From NCBI GenBank assembly GCA_022316685.1, contig JAKJHU010000082.1:1984001-2048000 (forward strand): a stretch of 64,000 nucleotides of DNA, in the 5' to 3' direction. The position numbers and the translations under genes are program-made. Shown in pieces: positions 1 through 12,661 of this stretch. The notes below the pieces were generated by a model that was not told where the DNA came from, did no database searches, and was given only the letters and a program-made list of their open reading frames with translations. Source of the stretch: Progne subis subis (taxonomy: Eukaryota > Chordata > Aves > Passeriformes > Hirundinidae). Position 1 is the first letter of the stretch. Each line of letters opens with the position of its first letter.

Positions 1-3000
1 CCTCGTTTTCCCAGTCCCCTTTGGGGTCCCTCTCCAAGCTCCTGGTTTCCTGGGCTCTGCTGGTAGCGTGTGTTGCCTTTTCTCCAGCTGTGCCCAGGCT
101 CGTGCTCCACGGCTTGGCTTCCCTAAGCATTCTTTCCTGGAAAGAGCTGCAGCCTGATCACACCCACTGGAGCACCCTAACTCCATTTCAGCCTAATTCT
201 CTACTAATTCTTTGCAAGCTTTCAGTGCCTATCAGAAATATCTTTCCAACATCCTCCAGACACCATCCTTTCTCTCAGCTTGAGAGATTCCAGTTTCTGC
301 ATCCTGGAATCCTCCAAGGAAATCCCTCTCCCAGCTCCTCTGGTTCAGCCCCGCTGGCTCCAGCTGCAGCCAAACTTGCCAAGGCCAGATGTGGAGCATG
401 GACAGCAGCAGCTGATCAGGGCAGGAGCCCTGAACTCCTCTGGACTCTGGCCTGCTGACAGGAGCAGTCCCCAGGGGCATTCTCTTGATCTGAGAGTGGT
501 TTAGGATGAGAGGAGAAAGGAGATCTCAGTGGCGTGGAGAGAGCCCACAGTGCTGATCTGACCATTGAGCAGTGCCTGTGAGTGGCTCGTGGGGAGAGCA
601 AGGGCAGTGCCGGGTGTTTGCCTTCCAGAGGCTCTAATCCACAGAAAAGCCACTGCAAATACTTCCATCTCTCTCCTTTACGGTCAGGGCTATTCCTGTG
701 CCTCATTTCAGCTGATTTGTTGGCTCCAGAGCTGATAAGAACAAGCTTGGTTCCTTCTGAGCCTTCTCTTGCACCCCGCCAGGTTTCTGTAGTGTTTCCT
801 TCTGTTACAGTGAGGATCACAAGGGATTTTACCCACTGCCTGCCTGTGTAGCTCCCTGCTCTGCAGAGCTGTTGTGTGCCAGGGGCCGGTTCTCATGCCA
901 CTTACTCTGCTCTGAAGTGGGAGGGGTGATGGACAGGGAGAGAGGGATTTTTTTTGTCGACTGATGACTCTAAGGCAAGTCCTGCAGTCAGTCTGCTACC
1001 CAGGGTGATCTGGCATGTCACATTAGAAGTCCGACTATCCTTGCAAATCACCTCCTTTTCTAACCAGGTGGCATTCTGAGAGCCTCTCACTGCGCTGCAG
1101 CTGGCCCCAGGCGGGCTGTGTCAGCCTTGCCCGTGCGTGTGCTCACACTCGTGTGCGTGCACAGCCGCAGCCATTCTGAGCGTCTGCATCGTGTGGGAGC
1201 CCAGTTAACAGCCTCCTCCCCTTGTCTTCAGCATGTGTTTATCAGCTGAGCTAACGTCTGTTTGCTTTCCCAGCCGTGTGTTACAGGATCAGATGACTCT
1301 TGACTTTAAAAATCAACACTTGCTTAATTAAAAGTAATTTTCAGACTGTCACCAGAGTGCCAGATGCAACAACTGAAATCATCCTGCCCCTCATTTCTTT
1401 TCTTCACTCCTCTCTAAAGTACCCAACACCAATCAAGAGGAAATTGGCAATATTAAGCCTAGGAAAGAAAAAAAAAACCAGCCGAAAAAAGCAGCATTTA
1501 CAGGGTACATCAGCCCCACAGAATGAGCTGCAATATATATCAACCCACCTTAAAGAACTGAAGCCAGAACTCATTCCTGCCTCATTTGCCATCATATTCA
1601 TAAGTGTCATATTTATTGCTCTGTATTATTTGAAGTTGTATTTTTAATGTTGAGGAAACTATCATAAAATGTATTGCAATACTTACACATCACTGTGAAA
1701 GTGAAAAATGGATTTTTCCATAAAAATATACTCTCCTGTGGAATTACGGCCCTAGTGAAAATGTACTCCCTTTCAGCCTGCTTCTTGGATAGTGTGCTAG
1801 TATTCTACCTAGATGCATTGTCTGCAGGCACTGGACACAATCCTCTGGGTGTGCAGAAATTAGATAAGGACTAATTCTTTTGTATAGTAGCATCCCTTGA
1901 GTAGTCTCCCATGCAATACAGTAAAATTAATTCAGGTTCTCTCCGTTGAGCTTATCTGCTGTCCCAGAATTAGAGTGTTCTCCTCCTGCCTTTTACCTGG
2001 GCAGCAACTATTTTCTTACTTTATTCTGTTAAAGTCCAGCAGGAGTAATTTAGAGAGCAGCTCTGATCCTGGAGTCAGCCTGTGTCATCCTAAGTGTTTT
2101 TGCAACAGGTTAAGTTGAAGAGTTATAAATCAGTGTGCCCCAAAGCAGGGTAATCCCTGCCTGGTCCAGTGCAGGGTGGTCATCCTGCCTGTGTCAGGGC
2201 ACAGGATGCACCCTGGAGCACTGCTCAGAGCTTGCAGCCCATCCTTAGGGGAGCTCCTGTGCCTGACCTGTGTTGGTTACAGTGCTGCTAGCCTGTAATT
2301 TAAACACCTTCTTCATCACAAGATGGTGTCTTGGTGGATCTTTTTAAATACAAAATACCATTTAGCCTTCTCTCTGAGGGATTCATGCACTTAAGGCCTG
2401 GTTGGAAAGAGGAGAATCTCTGCTGCTTACTTTGAGCTGAAAAGTTCAGTGCTGGAAATTTGATTCACCTTTCCCCTGTTTGCAGAAAATAACTTTAGGC
2501 CCTTGCTGGCATGATTGTACCAGAAAAGCCTTTAGCAATACAGGTCTGTCTCCTGCTCTACAAGGTTTGGAAGGCCAGAGCACAGATCAGTCCTGTGGGT
2601 TGCTCCCCTACAGATGCTTTCTGCCCTCAGCCAGAGTTTGTTACAGACTTTGGTATAATCACAGTTAGACCTGGAGTTGTGGCCTGTTGTGGTTTTCCAT
2701 CAGAGACATTACCATGGGTGACTGTTTATGGTAAATCTCTGTCTTCCCATGCTTCTCCCAGTCATTTCCATATGTATTTCCTACTAAGACATTCCAGTCT
2801 CTGTTTCCAGTGCATATTCACTGGCATAATGACAAACAATCCCAAAGCTGAGGGACTGTGTGGCCATATAGTGAACAGTGAGGCAGCTCCTCTTCTGCTT
2901 TGCTGTTCTCTTTTAACAAAGGCAGCTGCAGAACATCTGTGTCATCTGTAACCAGTCTCAGGTTGACTTTTGGTGTCTCACATTCTGCCCTTACACTCCT

Positions 3001-4645
3001 TGGTCACCAGAATCTCGTTAATCATCCCTTTTTCCATTCTTTGCAATATCCCTCTTGTTCTGGGTGTTCAGCTGAGTTGATGTTTTTTCCTTGGTGCTGC
3101 CAGAGGTCCTCAAGTGACACGAGACTGTGAGTTTGTGCAGAGCCATGAGCACCTCCTGTGAGTCCTGTGTGTTAAACCCATGCTGCAAAGTATAGTCCTG
3201 CTTCTTTGGAAGTGTGCAATGATGAGAAAATACAATATTTAGAGCTTTGTGGAAGAGAGAATGCTTAGGTCCCTTTAATAGGAATAGGAAAAACTGCTGG
3301 GAGTGTTGGGGCCTGGGGAAGGGTTCACACAGAGCACTCATTTTGGTAATGCAGCTTTTACAGCACTGATGTTTTCTAACTGTGGTTATCCTGAATTTCA
3401 AGATGAAAGATGTTCATTTTGAACAGAGTGGGATTTGAGTGGGGTGGGTTTTAAGGCAAAAACCTCACCAAGTGCTTGTGGCCAGTGCTGCCATTTCATC
3501 AGCTGAGTGTCACTCAGTGTCACTGAGCCCCAGCTCTTCTGCTCTCCATCTCCTGTGGCAGATTCTTTCATCACAGTGGATTTCCGTGGAGATGTAGCTT
3601 GCTCATGCAGGGCTTCCCATCAATCTGGCACTTCTTCTGGTGGAAGCTGAAGATGAGGTGAGTGCTGCAGAGGGCCATATAGACCTTGTGTAGCTGACAA
3701 TAAATGATGACAGCCTCTCTTCTCAGCACCTCAAACCAGCAGATATTGTCAATCTTTTCTCCCTCATGTCTGAAAGTTCCTTTGATTCACGTGTGCTCCA
3801 GACACTTGGTGTGAAATACCCTGTCTGCTGCAGCTTAGGAGCGTGTCACGACCTTATCCCTTTCTGACTGCTCAAAGCTGAAGAGGAAGGAGCATTTTGG
3901 CAGCCCAGCTCTCACAGGATGCAGTGAGTGGGTGACAGTGGCCTCGTGGCTGTGTTCCACAGGTTTGGTGTGGGAGCGAGCTGGGGGGTGTTTGCCTTCC
4001 CCAGTGAATCTGCACTTGTGTACTGGATGGCCACAGGTCCTCTGCTAATATTTGTGGTATTTCCTTCCAAACAAACACAATTTTGTGGTACTTGGATAGT
4101 GATCTCTAGCCCACCTACTTACATGGTATCAATTACAGCTCTATTGGAGCTCCTCAGTCTTTCATCTTTTTTTCCCTCATTATGCCCCCAAGTCTTGTTT
4201 TCTTAATTTTACAGCTGGGGAACTGGCATAGGGAGCCAATGGGAAATAGGCCAGTCACTCCACATAAGTTATGTTTTGCACTGGTTTTAAGTGAGGCTCC
4301 TTAAAATATAATTAAAAGCTTTATTGTTCCTTGATTAATATGGTGCTCTGTTTCTAGTATAATGCCACATTATCCACAGTGCTCCTCAGCTGTTTTACAA
4401 ATATTTCTATGCTGTGTTTATTTTGGCAACTGCTGCCAGATGTTGATTCTGTGAAATCTTTCCAGCTTTTTAAAAGCTGCATTGCTTTTCTGTCTAGAAG
4501 ACGCGTCCATGCCAGGGTATCGTGACATGAGGAATTGCACTTTTACCTGGGAGACCTGGCCTCTGCCCCTGGTGTGCCAGGCTGAAGGCATGGGGAGCAG
4601 GAAGGGGGTCAGAGCAGGGTTTAGATTTGTGCTGCCATCTCCCAG
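1..4645. other. Unique non-coding DNA, no gene recognised
   Basis: No reading frame here resembles a known protein, and the ORFs present are short and overlap on both strands. A patch at about 1090-1200 is relatively rich in CG and TG/CA steps and has short alternating purine-pyrimidine runs. Apart from short A tracts near 1468 and 1484 I see no mobile element, RNA gene or clear regulatory site. Confidence 0.6.
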
Positions 4646-5085
4646 TGATGCCTTCAGTTTCATGTGTTCCAGATTCTGTGCTGCCCAGGGGTGCAGTTCT
4701 GAGCTCACATTCAGGGTCACTCAGCTCTGCACAGAGCAGGGACACAAAAGAAATCCTTTTCCTGCTGCACACCAAGGACAACTCTCAGGCCCAAAAGCAC
4801 AAACAAGGGTGGCTGGAGGGAGGAACAAGAAGGATGAGACCTCAGTACCTGAAGCTGTAATTGGACAATTAAACCCCAATATGCAAACGGACCAAAACTT
4901 ATAAAAGTGTGAGACCTCATGACCTGTGGTCCATTTTTTGTAACCATTTTGGGTCCATTTTGGTTGTAGCCCTGGTCAGGCTCTTGCCCTGCCCAAGTTG
5001 TACCCTAAAGGCCTTCCAATAAATATCTCCTTTATTCTCTGGCTGTGCCCAGTCTCTGTTCCAGGTCAGCATTCCCAAGGCAGCA
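4646..5085 (+). mobile_element. Solo LTR, TGATGCC family, plus-strand divergent copy
   Basis: A 440-bp solo LTR of an avian endogenous retrovirus. It starts TGATGCCTT and ends AAGGCAGCA, a one-base variant of the family end GGCATCA. The 4 bases on each side are identical (CCAG at 4642-4645 and 5086-5089), a 4-bp target-site duplication that fixes both ends. It contains a good TATA box (TATAAAAG, 4900-4907) and a polyadenylation signal AATAAA (5018-5023), so transcription would run on the plus strand. The middle aligns by eye with the reverse complement of the four copies at 17.2, 24.6, 27.9 and 51.2 kb (shared blocks around ACCTGAAGCTGT and GGTCCATTTTT), but this is the most diverged copy. 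A 4-bp duplication is usual for class I (gammaretrovirus-like) elements; the class is inference. Confidence 0.85.
4900..4907 (+). promoter_or_regulatory. TATA box of the 4646 LTR
   Basis: TATAAAAG lies about 118 bp upstream of the LTR's AATAAA signal, the order expected for U3-R-U5. An octamer-like ATGCAAAC sits about 18 bp upstream. Present activity is unknown. Confidence 0.5.
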
Positions 5086-7277
5086 CCAGGCTTGGCAACA
5101 GAGCCAGGCTCTGCTGATCCCTGTGCTCACTGTGCTGCTGGTCACTGAAGAGTTTTTCTGAGGGGAGGGCACAGCAGGGAAGGTGATAAAGAGAACAGAA
5201 TGACCAGCTGCACCCACTTCAGAGTCTGACAGATGAGGACTGGAGCAAACTGAGAAGGTGACCCAGGGATTTGAGTGTGTGTTTTAGTCCTGGCGAGCTT
5301 CGTGAAGAGAGAAGCCTCTGTGGAAGCAGCATGGGGTGTGAGCCAGCCTGCTGTGTCCACCTCTGCGTGGCATTCCTGGAGTTCCAGGCTGTAGAAATCC
5401 AGAGAAGCAGCAGGACTGTGAAGTGTTTGCAGTGCTGTGTGAAGCCATGCGCACTGGTTTGAATTCTACACAGTAAACTTCCATGGAAATGCATGGCTTG
5501 GGCCAAGTTTTTGAGTGATGTTCATTGGCAGTGCTCACATAGCCAGATACAAATCTGGGCCAGACCTTGGAGTTCAAGGTATATATCAGATGTATGACTC
5601 CATGCTTCTGAAGATTTTGGGGAAACAACTGGTTTGTGTTGCTTTCTGTGACTTACATAATCTTGTTCTTTGTTCTGTGTGCCAGCTGCACGTCAGAGGT
5701 TGGAGCCTCATTTGCTCTGGGTGAAGGATAGTTTCCCCCTGGAAAAGGGAAGGGAAAAACAAGCGACTTCACTTCTGCAGATTTTTTTTTTCTTCTTCTT
5801 TCTCCATAGACCTTTTGCTCTGAGCTTCATGACAGAGAATCTATCACTTTCTGTTCGGATCTGGGCATAGAAAAAATGTCTGGAAAATCTGAAATACGGG
5901 GCTACTGCAAATATTGATGCCCTTCACAGGCTCCATCATATTTTAAATAACCTATCTGGAGCCGATGGGAAATCTGAGGTTGCCAGGCAAAACAAATGGG
6001 ACAAAACCAGCGGTGTCCCTTGCAGGTATCTTCCATGGTGTGGCTGTCACTTTTGGGGTTCCGAGGCTTGAAGCAAGTCCCAGCAGTCCTGTGGCTCTCT
6101 GACACTACATCAAGCACTTCACCCCTTGCAGTTTCTCCCTTCCCACTGCTTTAGCTAACAGAACTTGGAGTGACTGAAGAAGACATCTGCTGCAGTGTGT
6201 TCATCTGGAGCAGGCTTTTGCACTGCATGGAATATTAGAAAGTATAATTTGATTGTTGCCAATTAGCAGACCAGCCATGCCTCCCTGTAGTTGCAGGGAT
6301 TAGCAGTCTTTACTCTGCATCATCATTTGAGACCTTTCTGTGGCTGACAGGCCGTGCCATGGAGTTCCAGACAGCCCATCCACGTGGTGCAGAGCACTTT
6401 CATGTTAAGAGAGCGTTGTGCTGCTGAAATCAGGGATGTAAAATAAACCATCTAAGGTTTTGCAGGCTGTAATTCAGTGAGCAAATATCACAACCCTCAT
6501 TTTATTAGAACTAGGGGCTGGCTAACAGACGTCCTTCAATGTGCCTGAAGAGACTGGAAACCATCTCAGCAGGAATGTAGATTGCACAGACTATGTTAGT
6601 CCCTGCTTAAGGATGCATTTGAATCCTTACCTACCCTGTAGGTAACTGCAAATGCTGAAATCCACGATTGCAGGTTTTAGGCCCATCCCTGTCCCCTGTG
6701 AGTTTTATATTGCCAAACCTGTTTGGTTTTGGTTTTTTTCTCTAAATCAAGCTAACATTAATAAACAGCAGTTTGTTCCTTTCCTGCAGTGGTTTAAAAA
6801 ACACAAAACCACAGTACAAAATCAACCTAAAATAATCTTACCTTTGGCCACATGTGTTGTAAGCAATGTTACATTATTTGAGGGTCCTTTAGAGATTAGC
6901 CTAAACAATTCCCCATTTCCTTTATATACAACTTCCAGTTATATTATTACCAGTCACTGTTTTGTTGCTGTTTAGGAGGAAGCCTTTAAAGATACAGCAT
7001 GTTTAAACAGGTTGTGGTCAAAAGTTTTGGCATTGACACGAGCCCCATGTGTGACACTGCATGTACTCAGTGAGCTTTGGGAGCTGAGCCCTGCCCATGT
7101 CACACACCAGGGCAATGCTTTTCCCTCTGCTGCTGTTGAGAGGAAATTCTGTGTCTGGGAATACCAGAGTTATCCTTAGATAATTCACAATCCCTGAGCC
7201 TGTCTGTGGATGTCCCCTGCACCTTCTCCCATCCTCTCTGGCAATGCTGAATCAGCCCCTGGCACCGGGTCTTGCTC
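5086..7277. other. Unique non-coding DNA
   Basis: No gene or mobile element recognised. There is a T/C-rich tract at about 5781-5806, and AT-rich sequence around 6720-6960 that gives one open frame with no recognisable protein. Confidence 0.5.
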
Positions 7278-7680
7278 GTTGGGTATTGACAATTAAGAGA
7301 GAGACAGGGAACACTCACTGGTGATCAGAATCCAAATTTACTGTGAGCTACGTGTGCTTATATACCATTCTAGGAAGGCTAGTCATTTTTTACTACAATG
7401 ATTAGGTTAAATATCACATAAACAAATTTACACATTTTGCAACATCTCTTGCTTGCAGAAGTTGATTCAATCTTCTTTCCTGTAGCTAGTCTTGATCCAG
7501 TCTTTTTGTAATCTTCAAAGCTCTGTTTGTTCTTGCCAAGGCATCTTGGTTATCAAACTGACTATGCTAATTAATTTCACAGTACTCTGTCCTGTGTCCC
7601 ATATTTCCTATAGTTGAGGGTTCTTTATCCAGAGCAGAATTTTTGGGTGCAGGCCTCTGTAGATTAATGATTTACTCGCG
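7278..7680 (-). mobile_element. ERVK-like LTR, minus strand, ends uncertain
   Basis: Read on the minus strand this has LTR layout: a TATA box (TATATAAGC, plus-strand 7356-7364), then within about 20 bp the variant polyadenylation signal AGTAAA (plus-strand 7337-7342), then a CT-rich U5 that ends near CAATACCCAACG at 7277-7278. From memory this resembles beta-retrovirus-like (ERVK) LTRs of songbirds, but I could not place a target-site duplication and the upstream end is only bounded by the G tract and CR1 tail at 7680-7780. No internal retroviral sequence is recognised on either side, so it is probably a solo LTR. Its final CA appears mutated to CG. Confidence 0.55.
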
Positions 7681-7684
7681 GGGT

Positions 7685-7720
<36 letters not shown>

Positions 7721-7723
7721 GGG
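7680..7723 (+). repeat. Poly-G tract with 35 uninterrupted G
   Basis: Four G, one T, 35 consecutive G (7685-7719), one T and three more G. The next bases (7721 onward) match the 3' tail of CR1, where a short G run normally precedes the GGTTGGAAC block, so the tract looks like an expansion of that internal run. Such a run can form G-quadruplexes, and its exact length is often unreliable in assemblies. Confidence 0.9.
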
Positions 7724-7780
7724 TTGGAACCTTTAAGGGTTCCTTCCAAGCCAAACTAGTCTGGTTCCATGACTTTGGAA
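7721..7780 (+). mobile_element. CR1 LINE 3'-tail fragment
   Basis: After the G run comes GGGTTGGAACCTTTAAGG and then TTCCTTCCAAGCCAAACTAG, closely matching the conserved end of avian CR1 elements in sense orientation, with a gap of about 8 bp where the usual ATGATC-like block would lie. The terminal ATTCTATGA-type octamers are decayed (TGGTTCCATGA). Only the last 60 or so bases are recognisable. Confidence 0.65.
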
Positions 7781-10562
7781 GGGAGTGTGTAGAGGAAGCT
7801 AGGGTGATTTGTAGCGCCTGGGTGGCAAGAATTTGTGCATTTCCCCTGCTTTGACTCAGTAGCTGTTTTTCTTGCAGAGCTCCTGAGACCTGTGGAGAGG
7901 AAAAAGGATGCTTGGCCATTTTTTCAGTGTGCTACTTGTTTGCATATGCTGCACATTTTCTTCAAAATTAAGTGCATTCATTTGCAGTGTTTCTCTTCCT
8001 TAATTAGGTTTGCCGATTTCCAAAGTGGAGAAATGTGGTCTTTGGTTTTGAGGCTAGTTTATGAAAACAGCCTGTGCAATACATCTCTTAGCATGGGGGC
8101 TGGTTCATAGCATTGCTTCCAGGACTCAGCTGCTCTGAAGGAACAGGGCTAAACTGTAACAAATATTATTTCTACTACCTTTGGATAAGTTCTGGCATCT
8201 GAAGGAAGGTTCTTACTTTCTTATTATGATAATTAGTTGATATCAGGGAGATGCAGGGATAATATGAGTGTTGTATAAGCCTGTCTGCTGTTGTTGCAGA
8301 TCTGCTTGCACTCAAACCAGCTCTGTGGAGCCAGTTCTAAACATCTACCCATTTTAGCCATCAGTAAAAGCTCTCCCTGGAGATTCAGTATAAGAAATAA
8401 TGATTTCATCAGAAATGAGTAAACATTATTGTATTGGGAAAATACTGTACCAACATAGCTTGCAGCTTCTAAAGCTACTTTTACTGGTTACTATTTTGGG
8501 ACTTCATCAGGGATTTCTTCAGCCTTTGTGGATGTGTTAGGAGTTCTTTAGCTTCCTTTTGAAGTACATTTGTCCTCTTGCTTGTTTTTTTCCTGGGTAC
8601 TCTATCTGCTCAGGAGTGGGGGTGACTCTGTGATGGATGCTGTGGCTGAGGCTTGAGCACAGCTAATCAGAGCCTGTTTCCTTATCACTGGCTGCTCTTG
8701 CCCTCCCTGCAGGCACTCCCAGGGGTAGGCAGGGGTTGCTGATGTGTCCCAGGCTCCTTTCTGGCCAAACCACACAGGCAGCTCTGCTGGTTCAGAAGAA
8801 ACATGCTGAAAGCCCAAAGGAAAAAAAAACCCTGAACTCGAAGCGCAAATCAGGAGTGGAAGCCAACACTTGCTTTTTTTTCTTTCTCTTTAGAATTCCT
8901 AAATGCAGGGGCTCCAGGACACACTTTAGGATGGGGTGGCTATAGTGCCAGCCTGGTTAGAGGCTGTGATGTTTTTCATTGCCATTGGGGTGTAGTGATA
9001 GCACAATAACAGTACAGATGAGAAGCCCCAATGACATCCTGTGTACTCTAAGCCAGTGTCCAGAATGTGATGCCTGGCCCTCAGTCCCGTTGGCTGCAGT
9101 TCAGGAGATGAATTTGCCCTCTCAGAAGTGTGAGGGGAACAAGGAACTTCCCTGGTATCTGAGACCCTGCAGGTACAAGCAGGTTTGTACTTTCCACTGT
9201 GGAGGAGGAGGTCTAGGAACCAGGAAACAAAAAGATTCTGGATCTCCAGATCAGAAATGTTCACCCTTTTGGACTAAACTATTCCAGTACCCAAACAAAA
9301 GAGCAAAACAAACTAAAAAAAGCCTCAAACAAACAAACAAAAAAACCCCTTTGTAGTGGTTAAGAAACTCAAGGGTGTTGGCTCAGAGAGTGCTGCTGAG
9401 TAGCCACGTGAGTTGACCTGTCAGTGCCAGAACCCTTTCCAGTCCTATGAATGAGGAATAGAGTTGCACTTGATTTTATGATGCACCTTCTTTTAATTAG
9501 GGACAGTGAATGTTTCTGGTTGCATCCTTGTGCCAATTGAAATGAAACTAGCCGAGGCATTTTGGGTAGGGTTGGGTATCCGTGTCTGTAGTGCTGAAGG
9601 AGCCCTGGCAGTGCTTTGGTGTCAGGAGCTGAGCCTGTGCCTGGGCTTTGGGTGGGAAGGGGAGCGGGAGGTATTGGTTGAGCTCACTGAATGTGAGCTC
9701 AGAGTGCTTCTGCCTGCAGGTGGCCATCTGTGCTCCCCTTGAGGGGCAATATATTCCTCACTCCATAGGAGAAATCACCTGAGGAGGTGTCTCCTGCCCT
9801 TTGGCTATGGAGCTGTACAGAGCAGTGCTCACCCTGAAATGCCTCCCTCCAAGTGGGAAACAGGGATCCTGTTGACTTCATTTGCTGGGAGAAGAGTGAA
9901 ATCCATCCTTAACTTGGCTACATTCTGAACAAAGCCAGATAAACAAACAGGACTTTTATTTTTACAAGATGTGCCCAGAGGAGAGAGGAAAAGCTCTGCT
10001 TTGCAGGAATGATTTTGAGGCCAGCACAGGTTGGAAGGAGATTATTCCAGTGCATTGACGGGAGACAAAACCACGTCTCGTTCCACCGGTGCTGAAATTG
10101 TGAGTGGTGGAAAGGGGTTGGACAGAAACAGGTTATACCTTCATGGTGACAATGATACTTCCCTTGTTTAGCCCTTTGTACCAAAGAAATTCAGTTATTG
10201 CCTAAGAAAGCATTTGGTTTTATTAGCTTAGCTCCACTAGCTGAAATTACATATTATGATGTGTCTTAGTCTGAGGTCTGTTTGCAAGGCATTAAGTTGC
10301 TTCCTGTAATTTAACTCTTCAAATACATTCAAGTAGGCAGCAGATGTTACCAGGCAAGTTCAGTATCAGGGCTGTTCCAACAAGGAGACTTGGTGTGTAT
10401 TTTTAACTGGTAGGAAGGAGAATTGCTGTAGTGCTGCAGGTGGGGTCAGGCTTTCCTCAGGGTGGGTTTTAGTCTGCAAACCTTGCCAGGGGGAAGCCCC
10501 TGTGTGAGTGTGACCCAGCTCCAGGGAAGAGCTGGGGGAGGTCAGTGGATCTCACAACTGAG
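7781..10562. other. Unique non-coding DNA
   Basis: No gene recognised. It holds T-rich runs near 8584 and 8872, an A-rich patch near 8821, and the A-rich low-complexity stretch listed separately at 9294-9352. Confidence 0.5.
9294..9352 (+). repeat. A-rich (CAAA)n low-complexity stretch
   Basis: A run of about 60 bases made largely of A with C every third to fifth base, including three consecutive CAAA units and an A7 run near its end. It is simple sequence and explains the Lys/Gln/Thr-rich translation through this interval. Confidence 0.7.
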
Positions 10563-10945
10563 GATCACAGAATCCCTGAATCACAGAATGAACTAGGTTG
10601 GAAAAGATCCTTTGAGTTCATCTAGTCCAGCCTATGACCTAACACCTCCTCATCAACCAAACCATGGCACCAAGCTTTTCTTAAACACCTCCAGAGACGG
10701 TGACTCCACCCCTCCCTGGGCAGACAATTCCAGTGCCCAAGCACTCTTTCAGGGAAGAATTTTTTTCTAGCATCTAACCTGAACTTCCCTTGGTGCAGCT
10801 TAAGGCTGTGTCCTCTCATTCTGTCAGTTGTTGCCTGGGAGAAGAGACTGACCCCCACATGACTACAGCCTCCTTTCAGGGACTTGTAGGGAGTGATAAG
10901 GTAATCCCTGAGCTCCCTTTTTTCCAGTTTTTTTTCCAGGATGCG
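10563..10945 (-). mobile_element. CR1 LINE, 5'-truncated, minus strand
   Basis: Reverse complement of a CR1 3' end. The plus strand begins with the octamer-like tail (ATCACAGAATCCCTGAATCA), then ACTAGGTTGGAAAAGATCCT, the block on accepting, grading and listing cytosine-rich segments typical of CR1 3' UTR, and finally TGCCTGGGAGAAGAGACTGA and a GATAAGGT-containing stretch. This is the standard order seen in songbird CR1 copies read antisense. Homology fades at about 10940 in a T-rich run, giving about 380 bp and the heavy 5' truncation usual for this LINE. No reverse transcriptase part is present. The element is the source of the open frames overlapping 10.6-11.2 kb. Confidence 0.9.
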
Positions 10946-12533
10946 ACCTTGAAAATTACCAACAAGCTCAAAACACCCCAGGGGTGTCTGGCCCAGCCTG
11001 TGGGCACACAGGGACAAAACCCCAGCAGGGTGAGCCCATCCAGCTGTGCTGGAGCTGCCCTGGTAGCAGGCACAGACACCTCTGGCACTGCCAAGAGTCT
11101 GTGCATTCCCGGTCTGTGTCAGGCCAGGGCAGAGCTGTGCCCTGGGCTCCTGCAAGGGCCTCTGTGCAGGCTGATTTCTCACAGACTGACACTCCAGGGC
11201 AGCTGAGTGTTATCAGCACAGAGCTGGGGATGGAGACGTTGGAGAAACAGCATCTGCAGCCTGCTGTATGAATGGTGGGAAAAGCCTCTCGGTTTGGTCA
11301 CAATCCGTGTCTTTTCTAATAACTTAAAGGGTTGAATTACTTACATGTGGGGCTAAAACAGCTGTAAGTGCATTTTTATTGCCTGGCTCTGGAGCTGCCA
11401 TTTACAGGTTTAACAGCCCTAATGCTTTTAAATGAAAGGAGTGTATGTGGTAGTGTTCAAAAATGATATATGCCTTGTTATTTGGACACAAGTACAGCAC
11501 TAAAAGTCCCGTTCTTTTTCCTACAGAGTATTTTTCTTTTGCAGACCCTGGTTTTCGATATCCTACAATGGACCAGTAAACATTGAGAGGCTTTGAATGT
11601 GTAAAAAATGCTATTATATAAATCTTACGGTTGAGAAAATTAAACTGTTCCTGTACAACCATCTACTTAAAAGATACCAGTTTTGTGGACTATTTTAACA
11701 CCCAGAGTTAGTTTTCTATTTTTTGTGAAATGAATATTACTTTTGCCTTCTGCTCCTGCTCTGTTGTTTTGGTGTATTAAAGAAACTAAAGTCAGGGAAA
11801 TAGTGCACTGGAGCAGAAAGCTCCAGGATGTTCTCTGTGTGTGGAAAAACAGAAGAAGTGCTAAAATAGCAGCACATTACTTTTTTGTTTGTTTGGTTTT
11901 AATTGCTCAAAAAAGCAAAGATTGACATTCACAGACTGCTCAGCTTCCTCTATATTCATAAATGCCAGAGTACTCCAGCAGAGATAAGGGTGATAATCTC
12001 TCTTCTATAGATAAGGAGAGTGAAGCACAGTGGCTTTCAGTTCTCACAAATTTAATCGTGCAGAAATCCCAGGTCCCTCCGTCCGCATCCTTTGTTACTG
12101 GGCTTCCTCCTGCAGGTTTTTGGTTGTCCTCTAAGGGCACTGGGGCTGTGGCAAGAGGCTCTGGCCTTTCTGGTTCCAGCATGCAGTGGCTGCTGCAGAG
12201 TGCAGTTACTCATGCCAACTTGCGCCCTGAGCTTTGAGCAAGGGCTGTTGGGTTTATTCTTTAATATAATTGAAGACCTTCCCTGGTCTTTCCTGCAGGT
12301 ACCTCCTTAAAGCTTCATATTCTTCTTTTTAGATCCAAGGTATTTTCTACCTCTCACGGGTTGGCAAATGCGTTGCTTTTAGGCTTTAATTGACCCCCAT
12401 AAAATCAGTGGATAAGCAAAACCATGGAAGTCAAAACCAAAAAATTTCTATATCAGATGTTCCATGATGCCTCAGGAGTGCTGTCATGTGCACTTACCTT
12501 CTGTCAAGTAGCACCTGGTCTAGATTCTCCCAC
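10946..12533. other. Unique non-coding DNA
   Basis: The first 300 bp are GC-rich and give overlapping open frames on both strands with no recognisable protein. The remainder is AT-rich without a recognisable element. Confidence 0.5.
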
Positions 12534-12661
12534 ATTCAGGATGCCATTTCTTTTCCTTAGAGAGTTTTAAAAAAAAATCTCATCAAAAAACGCTTTGAGT
12601 AAATTCATCATCTTACACAAAATGATTATTTTTGGTGTAAGATATGAATGGCATCCTGAAT
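12534..12661. repeat. Nested inverted repeat (128-bp hairpin)
   Basis: Two perfect 15-bp arms, ATTCAGGATGCCATT at 12534-12548 and its reverse complement at 12647-12661, enclose a second inverted pair, ATCTTACAC at 12610-12618 and GTGTAAGAT at 12635-12643. The inner stem extends by TTCAT/ATGAA with one bulged base. The loop is AT-rich. It could be a small decayed DNA transposon with terminal inverted repeats, or a structured RNA or DNA element. No clear target-site duplication was seen, and the family is not recognised. Confidence 0.75.
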
